Positions 45,177-56,000 of a stretch of DNA of 64,000 bases are shown piece by piece. Both the position numbers and the translations under genes were made by a program. This stretch comes from CAVSWT01 sp963731745 (GTDB taxonomy: Bacteria > Bacteroidota > Ignavibacteria > Ignavibacteriales > Ignavibacteriaceae). The notes under the pieces were generated by a model that saw only the letters and a program-made list of their open reading frames with translations, ran no database searches and was not told the DNA's origin. Every line of letters begins with the position of its first letter. The first letter of the stretch is position 1. The stretch lies in contig CAVSWT010000005.1 of NCBI GenBank assembly GCA_963731745.1, positions 1 through 64,000 on the forward strand, given 5' to 3'.

Positions 45177-47991
45177 TTATAATCCAATATTTTTAAAATT
45201 AATTTTTAGTCCTAAGCGAATTAACCTGGGAATTCCAAAATTATTCGGATCTCTTTCCAAGGAAGTATAATCTTGAACATAGCCTTCACCATTTAAGGCG
45301 ATTGCGTCTTTACCCAAATCAGTATTCAAAAACCCTGTAGTATATGGATCTCCGGTTGAACGCCAGACATTTACAACATTATCAGCATCAAAAAGATTTT
45401 GAATCCACAAATAAGGAGAAACTAAAATATTTCCTACAGAAAAAGATTTTTCAATTTTCAAATCAACTCGAAAAGTTCCAGGCATGTACCGCGAATTTAT
45501 ATAACCAACGGTGCTCGGCCCCCCATTATTTCCAGAAAGAATATCGTAATAATTTAATGGAGTATAAGGACGGCCGCTGTTAAAGGAAACCAAAACGCTT
45601 GCACTTGTCAATTCGAAAAAACCCAGCTCATCTTTAGGAACATAAAAATCCAGGTTAACTACTCCCGTATGTCTTTGGTCGAAATCTAATGGAGCGATAA
45701 CTTTTGGTGCAGCATTATCTTGATTACGGAAAACTGCGGTTTGGCTTGAGCTAGTTGAAGAACCCGTACCTTCAGCAATAGAATAAGTATACTGTAATGA
45801 CACGCTAAAGAAACTTTGTTTGGTAACATCGAGCGAGAGAGCCACTCCTTTAGTCGTTCCAAAATCAGAATTTGTCGGAGCTATAAAAGTAGATTTTTCT
45901 CCACCGGCAATTCGCTGAAAGTAATGAAGCTGTCTATTTACTAAGCCTTTTATGTTTTTGTAAAATGCAGTAATATTTAATGCGGCAATGTTTCCTAAAA
46001 TCTGCCGAAATCCAATTTCATATTGAATGGTTTCTTCGCTGGTAATTGTGCCTGTTTGTACGTATTGAGGATCGAACGCAATGAACTGATCTAATATTGA
46101 TTGGCTGGTATATAAATCGGTTAATGCGGGTATCTGGATAAACCTACCATATTGTGCGTGAAATACTGTTGTTTGAGTTACAGGGAAACCAAGTCCGATT
46201 CTTGGAGAAAATTGAATCTCCGGTTTCTTACGAACAAAATCGCCCGGATCAAAATTATATGGGTCTGATCCACCGGCGAATGGAAGGCTGGGATCTTTCA
46301 ATACATCAGTTTGAGAATCGAAATAATCCATTCTAACACCAAGATTTAAAACCAAATCTTCGAGTTCAAATCTATCTTGAAGATAAGCGTATGCGAACAG
46401 TGGATTCTTAGGAGCGTATTTGTCATTTAGGCTAGTCTTTGTTTTTCCAGTTATGTCATATCCAAATAAAGCAGGTTGAAGGTTTTCAAACTTTTTTGTT
46501 TCTGAATTTGACGGGTCTGCAGCGGCCAGCTGAACCGGAGAAATTGCATAATATCTTACAATATTATAATTCAGTCCACCACCTATTTCAACTAGATTAT
46601 TATCAATCTGTGTTGTTAAATCAAAATCAGCATCAAGAGCATCATTTTCATTTTTTGAATATAAATCATTTACCCTTCCATAACCGTAAAATATTTGATT
46701 TTGATCTACTTGAATTCTTTGCCCGTTATATGCTAAAGTTGCACCCAATTGGGCAAGAGCTAAACTATCTCCGTACAAATAGAGATTATCACGAAAATGA
46801 GGATCAAATTGTTTAAAATTATATCTCCTAGCACTAATGTTAAAATTCCAAAAAGTTCTGCTGCTTACCGTCTGAGATATTTTTGAATTGAATGAATAAT
46901 TATTCTGATTAAATTCAGGATTAAACTCTGAATTATTTTTTGCATAGGATAAAATAAAATTTCTTCCGTTCCTTAGATTAACATTACCTCCTAAAGTTAT
47001 CCTAAAATCACCGAGCCTGTGATTAGTTCTGCCCGTAAATCTCCAAACTCCTGCATCATTATTTGGCAGATGTTCGTAAGATTTATTAATAGATTGAAAA
47101 TTCAATGTTATTGCAGGTGGGTTTGCATCAAGGAACCACGAGCGTTCTGCTGAAAGGAAAATTGTGTGCTTTGGATTTCCTGGAATAATAGGGCCGCTAA
47201 AATTTAATGTATATTGATTATAACCGTAATTATCAGTGAATGAAGAAGTAGCTATATCCGTATAAAAAGAGTAATCAGGCGATCCGCTTTTAGTTGTAAC
47301 ATTTACTATTCCCGATTGTGCTTGTCCATATTTTGCTTCGTAGCCTCCCACCTGAAATGAGATTTGTTCAATTGCATCATCGCTTACTTGTGCAGCGCTT
47401 GAATTTGTTAAAACATTATTTTGAGGCACGCCATCAATTATATAAAGCACTTCACCGCTTCTTCCGCCTCTCACATTTATTGCCGCATTTCCATCCTGGC
47501 CGCCGCTGCCTTCAGCGACAACAACTCCAGCCTGCAGTGATACAATGTTTGCAATACCTTCAACAGGAAGCCTCGAAATTTGATTTGCATCTACAACTTT
47601 CACTGTGTTGGTAGCTTTTTCCTCAAAGAATTTTTTATCTTCAACTACAATTTCTGGTAATGTAAAATCAGTTGAGAGTTCAACATTTAGTTCATACGTT
47701 ATACCAGCTACTATCCTTACTTCTTGAATAATACGAGGAGCGTACCCCACATAACTTAATTTTATGCTGTAAGTACCCGGTGTAATATTTAAAATAAAAT
47801 ATTCACCATCAGTGTTTGAAGCAGCACCAAGATCAGTATTAACAACTACAATGTTAGCCCCAATTAAAGGTTCGTGTGTATCTGCGTCAATAATTTTTCC
47901 ACTTAGCTTTACCAACTCCGGATTGAGCAAACGCAGAAGAATAAAATATAAATAAAATTAAAAATATCTTTACAGTAAAATTTTTTTTCAT
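45177..47991 (-). CDS. TonB-dependent receptor with carboxypeptidase-like domain, frameshifted
   Basis: An outer-membrane receptor of about 937 residues once a frameshift is undone. From the ATG at 47989-47991 it has a signal peptide (FLILFIFYSSAFAQSG). Removing one base from the A/T3 run at 47908-47910 joins this to GKLSGKIIDADTHEPLIGAN, the start of a carboxypeptidase-regulatory-like domain. A plug domain follows (NVRGGRSGEVLYIIDGVPQN), then a 22-strand barrel ending in LIRLGLKINFKNIGL. Without the correction the frame would lack a signal. It imports or binds an unknown substrate using TonB energy. It begins a four-gene unit after a strong terminator. Confidence 0.88.
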
Positions 47992-48070
47992 CCTCTGAAC
48001 CGTGTTTATATTTTTATTTCTCGAGCTAGTCATTTAAAGATTTTATGTTCATAAATGCGTCTCAAAAAAA

Positions 48071-48106
48071 GGGCGGAAATTCCCAAACCTGATTGGAAGT
48101 CCGCCC
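48071..48106 (-). terminator. Intrinsic terminator after T9SS protein gene
   Basis: A 7-base GC-rich stem (GGGCGGA / TCCGCCC) around a loop that can itself pair (TTCC with GGAA). On the minus strand a run of T (48064-48070) follows. It separates the 48127 gene from the TonB receptor unit. Confidence 0.9.
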
Positions 48107-48126
48107 GCTTTAATTTTTATTCTAAA

Positions 48127-49962
48127 TTACTTAAGCAGCATCATCTTCTTCGAAGCAGTAAAATTACCTGCCTGAAATTTATAAACATATAATCCTGATG
48201 CTAAATTTGATGCATTAAAATTTACCTGGTAAGCATTTGCATCTTCTAATTCATTGACAAGCGTTGCAACTTCCCTTCCAAGCATATCATACACTCTTAA
48301 AGAAACATTACTTCTTTCAGAAATGGAATATTTAATTAATGTGCTGGGGTTAAATGGGTTTGGATAATTTTGAGATAATTCAAATGAATTGGGTGTGGAA
48401 ATATTATCTGAAACATCACTCGGAATAATTGTAAAAGGAACCGGAGCAATATAAATAAGTGAAGGATTTGTATCTATTATATCGTATCCGTTATACCCGG
48501 CTTCATAGTTATAAAAGCTGAATGCTACATATTGATTTGTACCTGAACCATCAGCTAAAGTTGGAGCAAAATGTGCGGAATTTTCATTTTTGTTATCCGA
48601 TTGAGTTAAGTTCTGTGGCGTTGACCATTCACCACCCATATCTCTAAAAGAAAAATAAACGTCACATAAACTATCTCCTGCTGTTGGAGAACCTGCTACC
48701 CATTGAGCTGCGAACACATCTTTATTTTTATTTGTTGCTATGTATGCGCAAGGCCCCATTTGACCTAAGGCTGGACCTGGAAAAGTGGTGAAGGAGCCAT
48801 CCGATAAATTATCGGCAATAATTTTTCCGTCCCATCCGCTCGCAGTTTCAAATATTTCAACTATAGCATTTCGTCCGGTATTGTAATCTGTTGTAGTATC
48901 TGTGACTCCAGTGATAATATGAACGTATCCATTTTTATCAACATTAATATCGCCTTGATAAGAAATGAAATCGTCACCTTTTATATAATCCCACAAACGA
49001 TCAAATGCACTTAAAGCGGGAATATTCCTAAAATCGATTACATCAAAATCGCTCCAGGTTACGCCATTATCAGTTGATTTACTATAGCCAGGAAACCACC
49101 CGCTAACAATAGGATTATTAATATCCGGCGGCAAAAAAGAACCAATCACGCCATAGTAAAGAACTCCATTATTAGAAACACCTCCCATAGAAATATTACC
49201 ATTATACTGAAAAACGTCTGCTCCCCATTGAACTGGCTTTATATTTTCAATTGTTGCAAAATCTTGAGTTCGCCAAAGTTCAATTTCTGCATTATTCTCA
49301 TTTGCGTTAAATGCTTCAAGATTATTTGAAGCCCAAAAAACCCAATTTGAATTATCGCTTACAAATGATGGAACAGTAGAACCATGCTGCGGCGTATCAA
49401 CATCTATCTCCGCAAAGGGAACTCCGCCCCCAACCGGCTGATCAGCACCATAACCTATATAAGCAAAGTCAGGAGTCAAATTCAATTGAGGCCAGGAAAA
49501 GACAGCAATGGTTTGACTTAAGTCTCCGCCGGTTGGATTTGAAATTGCCATGCTTGGGTACCTGGCAGACAAATCTGTAGATGAATTGATACCGTTAGAA
49601 ACTCTACTCCACGTAGCTCCTTTATCAGTGCTTATATTATACCATAATTCTCCGGATCCTTTTGCATAAGAGGAATAGCCCCTATGAACGACGGCAACAA
49701 CATTAGCATTTGCATCATATGCCAAAGGATTTAATGACGCACTTGCCGGGCCAAATGAATTAGCCATTGTATCAACTACTACATAATTTGTGGCGGAAGG
49801 AGCTGCGGTAGCTGAAGTAAAATTATTTGTATGTTTAATATTGGTTGTCGGTTTATTATCTAATTTTATTGGAGCCTTTTTCTGCAAAAACCGGTTTTGC
49901 GCAAACAGTGCAGTAGACAAAATTAAAAGAATGAATAATGAAACTATAATTCGTTTAATCAT
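48127..49962 (-). CDS. T9SS type A sorting domain protein, sialidase-like fold
   Basis: A 611-residue secreted protein. A signal peptide (LSTALFAQN) is followed by a body with Asp-box-like phrases such as NISTDKGATWSRVSNG and STDNGVTWSDFD, which suggest a sialidase-like or BNR beta-propeller. The active-site arginines of true sialidases cannot be confirmed. The C-terminal T9SS tail has SQNYPNPFNPSTLIKYSI and ends KKMMLLK. It should be displayed on or released from the cell surface. It stands as a single-gene unit ended by a terminator. Confidence 0.78.
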   Translation of the reverse strand: MIKRIIVSLFILLILSTALFAQNRFLQKKAPIKLDNKPTTNIKHTNNFTSATAAPSATNYVVVDTMANSFGPASASLNPLAYDANANVVAVVHRGYSSYAKGSGELWYNISTDKGATWSRVSNGINSSTDLSARYPSMAISNPTGGDLSQTIAVFSWPQLNLTPDFAYIGYGADQPVGGGVPFAEIDVDTPQHGSTVPSFVSDNSNWVFWASNNLEAFNANENNAEIELWRTQDFATIENIKPVQWGADVFQYNGNISMGGVSNNGVLYYGVIGSFLPPDINNPIVSGWFPGYSKSTDNGVTWSDFDVIDFRNIPALSAFDRLWDYIKGDDFISYQGDINVDKNGYVHIITGVTDTTTDYNTGRNAIVEIFETASGWDGKIIADNLSDGSFTTFPGPALGQMGPCAYIATNKNKDVFAAQWVAGSPTAGDSLCDVYFSFRDMGGEWSTPQNLTQSDNKNENSAHFAPTLADGSGTNQYVAFSFYNYEAGYNGYDIIDTNPSLIYIAPVPFTIIPSDVSDNISTPNSFELSQNYPNPFNPSTLIKYSISERSNVSLRVYDMLGREVATLVNELEDANAYQVNFNASNLASGLYVYKFQAGNFTASKKMMLLK

Positions 49963-50144
49963 TAAGATACTCCTTTTATTTTTTTAGAGTGTATTTTATT
50001 TTGTTTGAGCTGCGGGTGGTAAAACAGAAGCCCCTGATAATTTTGTCCCTAGCTTAAAAAATAAAAATATAATTATTTTATCAGCCCACATTAATTTAAG
50101 TTAGCTTAATTAAGAGCCTATATCAAGATTAAAAGAAAAAGACA

Positions 50145-51730
50145 CTAGATTTTTACCGTATAAACTTTCTTTACACCATTAATGGATGATATCTTATTAG
50201 CTACATCTTTGGTTATTTCGCTATCAACATTGATTACGGTAAACGCTTCGGTTCCGACATCCAGTCTGCCTAATGATAATCCTGCTATATTAATATTTGC
50301 GTCAGCTAAAATTTTACCAACATTTGCCAGCATACCGGGTTTATCGATATTCGAATATAACAGCATGTGGCCTTCAGGTTTTATTTCAAGATGAAAATTA
50401 TCTATATAAACCAACCGAATTTCGCTGTGGCCGAAAACTGTTCCAGCAATAGATCTTTGTTCCGTCTCAGTAACAAACTCAACCGTCAACAAGTTAGCAT
50501 AATTTGAATTGGTTCCTGATTTAGTTTCATTTATTACAATACCCATTTCATGTGCAAGAAACGGTGCATTAATTAAGTTAACTACTTCACTTTTCTTTTT
50601 TGAAAGGAATCCTTTTATTACAGAAGTTGAAAGTAATGAAGTGGAAGAATGAAGAAGCTCACCGCTATAATTAATATTTAATCTGTTTTAATTGGCCTTT
50701 AATTAATTGAGCATGCATAGCGCCTAAGTTTTCACCTAATTTTACAAACGGTGCTAATTCTTTATTGCCCATTGCTTCTATGGCTGAAGCATTTATAGCC
50801 CCTTTAACAGAAGTTTCATTAAACAGGTCAACTATTTGCTCAGCAATTTGTACTGCAACTTTTTCCTGAGCTTCTTCTGTTGAAGCACCCAGATGAGGTG
50901 TAGATACTAGTTTAGGATGCTGAATTAATGCGCTAGTCAAATCCGGTGGTTCTTTGATATAAACATCTAAAGCTGCTGAAGATACTTTGCCTGAATCTAA
51001 TGCTCTAACCAAAGCATCCTCATCAACAATTCCGCCCCGTGCACAATTAATAATTTTAACCCCGTCTTTACATTTTTTTAAAGATTCATCAGAGATTAAA
51101 AATTTTGTTTCATCAGTTAAAGGAACATGAACAGTTATTATATCGGATTGATTAAATAAAGTATCTAAATCCACTAAAGATGGCCCCAATCTTAACAGCG
51201 ATATCTTCAGAAAGCACCGGGTCGTAACCAATTATTTTCATTCCAAAAGATTTGCATCGAGTTGCAACCTCTCTGCCAATTTTACCCAGACCAATAATTC
51301 CAATTGTTTTGCTGTGGAGTTCAGTTCCTTTAAAGGTTTTCTTATCCCATTTGCCTGCACGTAATGATTGATTAGCTTGAGGAATATTCCTGCACATTGA
51401 AAGAATTAATGCCATCGAATGCTCTGCAGTCGAAATCGTATTGCCGCCCGGCGTATTCATTACGATAATACCCTTGCGCGTCGCAGCTTCAACATCTATA
51501 TTATCAACACCGGTTCCTGCTCGTCCAATCACTTCCATATTATCCATCAGTTCAATAATATCAGAGGTTACTTTTGTCTCGCTTCTGACAATCAATCCAT
51601 GATAATCTTTGATGATTTTTTTGATTTCATCTTTTGACATCCCGGGAGAAAAATTAACTTCGAATCCAGCAGACTGTAAAACATCTACACTTTTTTTATC
51701 TACGGCATCAGTGATTATTATTTTTTTCAT
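50145..51730 (-). CDS. serA: D-3-phosphoglycerate dehydrogenase, two frameshifts
   Basis: The long form of SerA, first enzyme of serine synthesis, 527 residues when two single-base insertions are undone. The N-terminal part (51730 down to about 51185) has GRAGTGVDNIDVEAA and GIIGLGKIG. The frame then shifts at the C4 run 51184-51187; removing one C gives KIGPSLVDLD. The middle part holds CARGGIVDEDALV and STPHLGAST. A second extra base near 50674-50682 breaks the frame before INYSGELLHSS. The C-terminal part is an ASB and ACT domain (YSNIDKPGMLANVGKILADANINIAGLSLGR). Every catalytic residue is preserved, which argues for sequencing errors over decay. A paralogue is at 17111. Confidence 0.85.
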
Positions 51731-51788
51731 AAAGGTTAAACCCCTAATCTTTGAAAATAATTAAATAAGGCTTTTAAGAGAATAAAAT

Positions 51789-52109
51789 TTACATTGATGA
51801 GCTTAGTCTTTGAACAATCTGAGCTTTTGGAACTGCACCAATGATGGTATCTTTTAAAGTGCCATTATTAAAAATTAATATTGTTGGTATGCTTCTTACA
51901 CCAAATTTTATAGCTGTTTGTTGATTTTCATCCACATCAAGTTTTCCAATTTTTATTTTACCATCGTATTCTACAGCTAATTCTTCCACAATAGGAGCAA
52001 TCATTCTGCATGGACCGCACCAAGCTGCCCAAAAATCAATCAAAACAGGTTTATCTGATTTCGTCACTTCTTGTTCAAAATTGTCATCAGTTATTGTAAT
52101 TGGTTTCAT
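51789..52109 (-). CDS. trxA: Thioredoxin
   Basis: A 106-residue cytosolic disulphide reductant for ribonucleotide reductase, peroxiredoxins and others. The active site is WCGPC (C31, C34), with DFWAAW before and RSIPTILIFNNG (cis-proline) after. AAGGA precedes the ATG. It stands 58 bases upstream of serA on the same strand. Confidence 0.97.
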   Translation of the reverse strand: MKPITITDDNFEQEVTKSDKPVLIDFWAAWCGPCRMIAPIVEELAVEYDGKIKIGKLDVDENQQTAIKFGVRSIPTILIFNNGTLKDTIIGAVPKAQIVQRLSSSM

Positions 52110-52140
52110 TTATTATCCTTCTAATTTACTAGTTTGTTAT

Positions 52141-52971
52141 TTATAGTATTTTAATTCCATTTTGACCGACATAATTTACTACATCTTCCCCGCCGTCAGC
52201 ATGTATAATTCCCCCTGAAATCCATTCGCCGCCATCCTTACAGAGTACCGAAATCACTTTTGCCACGTCTTCCGGAGTTGTTAATCTATTCCTTGGATTT
52301 TTTCTTTTAGCAACTTCAATCATTGCCACATTTCCAGGAATTTTTCTTAATGCAGGTGTATCTGTAACTCCAGCCATTATTGAATTAACCGAAGCTTCCA
52401 TGGAACCGAGTTCAACAGAAAGCTGGCGTATATGCGATTCTAAAGTTGATTTTGCTGCAGAGACTGCACCGTAATATGGTATTGCAGCATGGCTTCCTGA
52501 GCTTGTCATTGCAAAAATTCTGGCTTTTCTGGCAAGTAGATTATTGCTAACTAAATCCTGAGTCCAATAAACTAATGAGTGCGCCATTACATCTAAAGTC
52601 ATTTCCATTTGTGCTTTTGTTAAAGCCTGTTCATCTTTACCTGGAATAAAAGGCTTTAGTGTACCGAAGGCAAGGGAATGCATTAACACTTTTACTATTG
52701 CCTCACCATTAGCAAATTCATTTATTTCGTTAATGATCTCCACTCGTTTAGCTTCATCTGCAGCATTGGCATTGAAAAATTTAACTTGAACTTTTTGTGA
52801 TTTAATATGCTCAATAATTTTTTCAACATTAGGCATGGTGGCCTGTCTGTCTAAGTGAACACCAATGATATTATAACCATCTTCCGCTAATTTTTTTGAT
52901 GCCGCTTCTCCGAATCCTGAAGACGCACCAAGAATTACAGCCCAATATTTATTGTTAGCATTGTCTGCCAT
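52141..52971 (-). CDS. SDR-family oxidoreductase, probable enoyl-ACP reductase
   Basis: A 276-residue NAD(P)-dependent short-chain dehydrogenase. The cofactor loop is LGASSGFGEAA. The active-site Tyr and Lys are spaced Y-x6-K (YGAVSAAK), the spacing of FabI/FabL enoyl-ACP reductases and not the Y-x3-K of ordinary SDRs. Other segments (HADGGEDVVNYVG near the end) do not match FabI closely, so it may be a FabL-like enzyme of fatty-acid elongation. The substrate is inferred, not certain. It is separated from dnaE by 102 bases and from trxA by 31. Confidence 0.7.
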   Translation of the reverse strand: MADNANNKYWAVILGASSGFGEAASKKLAEDGYNIIGVHLDRQATMPNVEKIIEHIKSQKVQVKFFNANAADEAKRVEIINEINEFANGEAIVKVLMHSLAFGTLKPFIPGKDEQALTKAQMEMTLDVMAHSLVYWTQDLVSNNLLARKARIFAMTSSGSHAAIPYYGAVSAAKSTLESHIRQLSVELGSMEASVNSIMAGVTDTPALRKIPGNVAMIEVAKRKNPRNRLTTPEDVAKVISVLCKDGGEWISGGIIHADGGEDVVNYVGQNGIKIL

Positions 52972-53073
52972 AATCTTCTCTAGTTATCAAGTGAGTTTAA
53001 ATTAAAGGTTAAATTATACAAAATAGCCAAGAGTTATACAACATTTGACCGATTATAACCTTTAACTAAATAC

Positions 53074-56000
53074 TTATTTTTTATTCAACAATAGAGAATC
53101 CTCTCCTAATAAATTTAAAACTTCTTGAATAAATTCATCTGTTAAACTTACTTTAAAATTCTCAATAAAAAATAGTTTAGATTTTGAACCATTATTTGCA
53201 AGGTGAATATATACAGGATAATCACCTTTAAATTTCAAAAAAATATTTTTAAGTGATTTAATATCTTTTTCTGAATTTTTATCCTTGTCAAAAAATATTT
53301 TAACACTTTGTGCAAAACGTTTTCTGGAGAGTTCCAGCGGAATTACTTCTTCAATGTGCAGCTTAATTGCATCGCCGCTGCTTTCAGGTGTTCCTATCAT
53401 TACAACACATTCTTCTTCTTTAACAAAGTTAGAATATTTTTCATAAGTTTTAGAGAACATTAAACATTCACATGAACCTGAAAAGTCATCAAGGGTGAAG
53501 AAAGCCATATTTCTACCTGATTTATCAATCTTTGTCCTTAGTCCAGTAATAACTCCAATCGCCCTAACTTTATCCATTTCCTCCAGCTGCTCAGTCTCCC
53601 CCAAATGAATAGTAGCGAAGGATTTATAATCCACTTCGTATTTTTTTAATGGATGATCTGAAACATAAAATCCAATCACCTCTCGTTCTTTTGCAAGACG
53701 TTCTTTTTGTGACCAAGGATCGATTACATTTAAATTTGGTTCACTAATTAAAACTTCTTCTTCGGCTCCTCCGAAAAGACTAGTTTCTGCAACTAGTTTT
53801 GAGTTCTGAACCTTATGGCCAAATTCTAATGCATCTTCAACAGTCGCAAATAAACTTGCCCGTGTATTATGTATTGAATCAAATGCACCGGCGAGAACTA
53901 ATCCTTCCAATCCTCTTTTATTTACCACCCTAGTATCAACATTAGTGCAGAAATCAAAAATGCTGGTAAAGTCTCTTCCAAGTTCATTTCGCTTTTTAAT
54001 TATTTCTTCAACAGCAGAAATTCCAACATTTTTTATCGCAGACATTCCAAACCGGATTTTACCATCTTCAACATCAAAATAGACTGATGGATTATTTACA
54101 TCCGGCGGCATAACTTCAATTTTTAATTTGCGGCAATCTTCCAAAAAGTTAGTCACTTTATTAGCATTACCAAATTCGTTGGTTAGGTTTGCAGCTAAAA
54201 ACTCAGATGTATAATGTGCCTTAAGATAGGCGGTTTGATACGCCACATAGCTGTAAGCAACAGAATGGCTTTTGTTGAATCCATAGTTGGCAAATTTATC
54301 TATCGCTTCAAAAATTTCTTCTGCAATTTTTTTAGAAATACCATTTTTATTAGCACCTTCAACAAACTTTATTTTCTGTTCCTTCATTGCGGCAAGATCT
54401 TTTTTACCCATAGCCCTGCGGAGGATATCAGCTTCGGCTAAACTCATCCCGCCCACTTTATTTGCAATTTGAATTACTTGTTCCTGGTAGACTATTATTC
54501 CGTAAGTTTCTTTTAATATTGGCTCTAAAGTTTGATGAAGGTAAGTGATTTCTTTGTTGCCGAATTTTCGATCAATAAATTCATCAATAAAATCCATTGG
54601 GCCAGGACGGTAAAGAGCATTCATAGCTGAAAGATCACTCAAACTGGTTGGTTTAAGCTTCTTTAAATACTCACGCATTGGGGCAGATTCAAACTGAAAA
54701 ACACCGGTTGTTTGTCCCTTTGAAAAAAGTTGAAACGTTGGTTCGTCATCAAGAGGAATACTATCAATATCAAGATCTACATTGTGATTTTTTTTAATTA
54801 AATCTAAAGCATCCCGAATTATGGTTAATGTTCTCAATCCAAGAAAATCCATTTTCAACAATCCGGCATTTTCAATTTCCTTCATGTTGAACTGTGTTAC
54901 TATATCTGTTTGAGAAACTGCGTTGGCAAGCGGAACATAATCGCTAACTTCGCCCGGAGTAATCACAACTCCAGCAGCATGCTTGGAAGCATTTCTATTC
55001 ATTCCTTCCAAAACTTTAGCATACTTGATTAGGTTTTGAATATCTTCTTCTTGCGAATCTTTAACCCATTTTAATTCCGGAACTTCTTTTAAAGCCTGAT
55101 CAATTGTGTAAACTTTTCCAAATTTTGAAGGTATAAACTTTGTAATTTTATTTACAGTTGGAATTGGAATCCTAAGAACACGAGCCACATCCCTTAACAC
55201 TGCCTTTGAAGAAAGTCTGTTAAAAGTTATAATTTGGCTTACACTGGAACTGCCATACTTTTCTCGAACATAATCAATCACTTCGCCGCGTTTATCATCA
55301 GCAAAATCAACGTCTATATCGGGCATAGACTTTCTTGCCGGATTTAAAAACCGTTCGAATAAAAGATTATAATTAAGCGGGTTAATATTTGTTATACCAA
55401 GGGTAAAAGCCACTAAACTTCCAGCAGCACTTCCTCTGCCCGGACCAACGGGAATTCCCATTTTCTTTGCGGAATTAATAAAATCTTGAACGATTAAAAA
55501 GTAACCTGAGAATCCCATTTTTTTAATCGTATCAATTTCAAAATCAAATCGTTCTTCAATTTCAGAAGTGACATCTTTAAATTTATTATGAAGCCCCTCG
55601 CGAGCCAGCAGTTCAAAATAATCATCAAGAGTTTTGGCAGGAGAAGTTTCAGGAATAGGAAATGTTGGAAAATGATGCCCTTCAAAAGCGAGATCCAGAT
55701 TTATCTTTGATTCAATCTCTAAAGTATTTTCAACTGCTCCTTTATATTTCTTGAATAACTTAATCATCTCTTCGGATGATTTAAAATAAACCTGATCTGT
55801 TCCGTATCTTAATTGCCTATAATCAGCTCCATTTTTATCTGACAATAAAAGAAGAATGTTATGCGCTAGTGCATGATCTTTTTCAATATAGTGGCAATCA
55901 TTAGTTGCTAATAATTTAATTCCCAATTCTTTCGCCAGTTTCGGCATTCCATCAAGAATTGGTTTATCCACATCCATATTATGATCCTGGATTTCCAGAT

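Noticed and set aside
46439..46816. A 125-codon plus-strand frame
   Set aside because: It is fully inside the TonB receptor on the other strand and has no signal, motif or ribosome site.
47318..47614. A 98-codon plus-strand frame
   Set aside because: Antisense to the plug domain of the TonB receptor; low-complexity His/Leu/Arg composition typical of a shadow frame.
49963..50144. Possible regulatory RNA between serA and the 48127 gene
   Set aside because: Only A/T-rich sequence with weak short palindromes; nothing that I can support.
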